Source: Syngnathus acus | Lineage: Eukaryota > Chordata > Actinopteri > Syngnathiformes > Syngnathidae | Length of the DNA: 64,000 nucleotides | Direction: 5' to 3' | Assembly (NCBI RefSeq): GCF_901709675.1 | Contig: NC_051091.1 | Coordinates: forward strand, 11,070,967-11,134,966 | In this document: positions 62,964 through 64,000 of the stretch, in pieces | Position numbering within the stretch: position 1 is the stretch's first letter | How the letters are laid out: the number at the start of each line of letters is the position of its first letter | Program-made: the position numbers and the translations under genes | Notes under the pieces: model-generated | What the model was told of the DNA's origin: nothing | Database searches by the model: none | The model's input: only the letters and a program-made list of their open reading frames with translations

Positions 62964-64000
62964 GTAAAAACAATTGGCGACACCATTTGTTTGAAATAAT
63001 GACAAGGTCAACCTGCCAAAGGAGCCTGAGTGGATACAGAGTAGTGACAGGCTTGGGCTTCACAGCCTCCCCGATGTGTTTAGTTGACTCACTTGCTCAA
63101 TGGAGCGTTTGACAACAACTCACGGAAGTCGAGAAATCCTTGTTTGGTGAACGAGAAGGATCCTTTAGTCGCAGCAGAGGTCATTGTTAAAAGGATGTAA
63201 ACACATCCCACGTCTCAACAGAGCCACCTGAGCCCCGGACATCGTGTGTCGCTCGACATGGCCTACTTGACGGATGCTTTCATTTGCGGCCAATTATCCG
63301 CATGAACTCCACTTCTTTTGTAAAGGTGGCTTTTAATGAATGTGAGCTCCTCGAGTGTACGCTCGCTAGCAGCGTCCGCTATCGAACGGCGCACTCTTTA
63401 ATTACCCCGTCGTCACCATAGGCGACCTGCCTCCACCCAGGGGAATGCAGTGGAGCAAGGTCAGTCCAAATTTGCATAAGAGTCCACACCATCAATCACG
63501 ACGTCGAAAATACATGCAGTTGTCCTCAGTCAGGGTCTTGTGCTTTCATAGATGGACAAGGTAAAAAAAAAAGTTACAGCTTGGGATAGAAAAGTGTGTA
63601 AGGCTTTCAAAATATTTGTCTTTAAATACACCGTAGGGATTTGAAAAGCAAACTTTTCTCCAATATTGTGATTGTAGAAGTAGGTGAAGTTTTTTTTTTT
63701 TGCAGAATACACACATTTTTAGGGATGGGTAACAATGCGACTTATCGACCCGATCCTTTAACAGTATTCTTACTGTTTTGTTTAGAAAAACACCAAACAA
63801 GTATTAGCGTTAACGCTCCTCTATTTTTGTAGTTGTTGTTATTTTACTTCACTAAAACAACACAATATAAAAAAAGGAAAAAGAATTCAACATAATTCAC
63901 CGATCTAAAGCAACAAATGCAGTTGGGCTACAAAACGCTGTGAGTTGAAATGCACATTTTCTAAACATTCAGCCTTGCTTGTGTTTTCCCTCTGACATTT
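62964..64000 (+). other. myg1: myg1 last visible intron
   Basis: Follows the exon-6 donor and runs off the window. Contains a high-complexity block at about 63190-63480 and then AT-rich sequence. I found no exon matching the conserved MYG1 C terminus. Confidence 0.55.

Overview
The window reads as nuclear DNA of a teleost fish, probably a percomorph. Genes are split by short GT-AG introns, intergenic DNA is compact, and microsatellites and a MITE of a fish-typical type are present. The proteins match vertebrate families closely. I could assemble eight protein-coding genes exon by exon; in each, the donor and acceptor phases agree and the spliced frame stays open. The species cannot be fixed from the sequence alone.

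Layout, left to right: (1) the 3' three exons of a leiomodin, best fit lmod1 (+, 5' end outside the window); (2) timm17a (+, 6 coding exons, 168 aa), the mitochondrial inner-membrane translocase subunit; (3) rap1a (+, 6 coding exons, 185 aa, with a far-upstream noncoding first exon); (4) amhr2 (+, 11 exons, 488 aa), the anti-Mullerian hormone type II receptor; (5) prr13 (+, 3 coding exons); (6) pcbp2 (+, 12 constitutive coding exons plus an extra exon giving a Ser/Pro-rich alternative tail); (7) map3k12/DLK (-, 13 coding exons, 932 aa), convergent with pcbp2; (8) myg1 (+, exons 1-6, 3' end outside the window).

The block amhr2-prr13-pcbp2-map3k12 keeps the order of human 12q13.13, and MYG1 lies in the same human region. 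The lmod1-timm17a pair corresponds to human 1q32.1 and rap1a to 1p13.2. The window therefore spans one or two ancestral synteny junctions, at timm17a/rap1a and rap1a/amhr2. The genes do not form one pathway; they are linked by ancestry. amhr2 stands out because amhr2 alleles or copies determine sex in several fishes.

Noncoding content: a 388-bp MITE with perfect 28-bp inverted ends and TA duplications inside a map3k12 intron; a tRNA-derived SINE with a 22-copy AAAAT tail; a second decayed SINE on the opposite strand; a likely second MITE between amhr2 and prr13; a 4 x 38-bp minisatellite in a pcbp2 intron; several dinucleotide tracts; and three CTCF-like motifs near gene-block edges.

Most notable for a second look: the cysteine-rich activation segment of Amhr2 with changed conserved residues before the APE motif, and the pcbp2 extra exon, which either makes a 133-residue Ser/Pro/basic tail or acts as a poison exon. 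I found no phage, CRISPR, toxin or viral gene.
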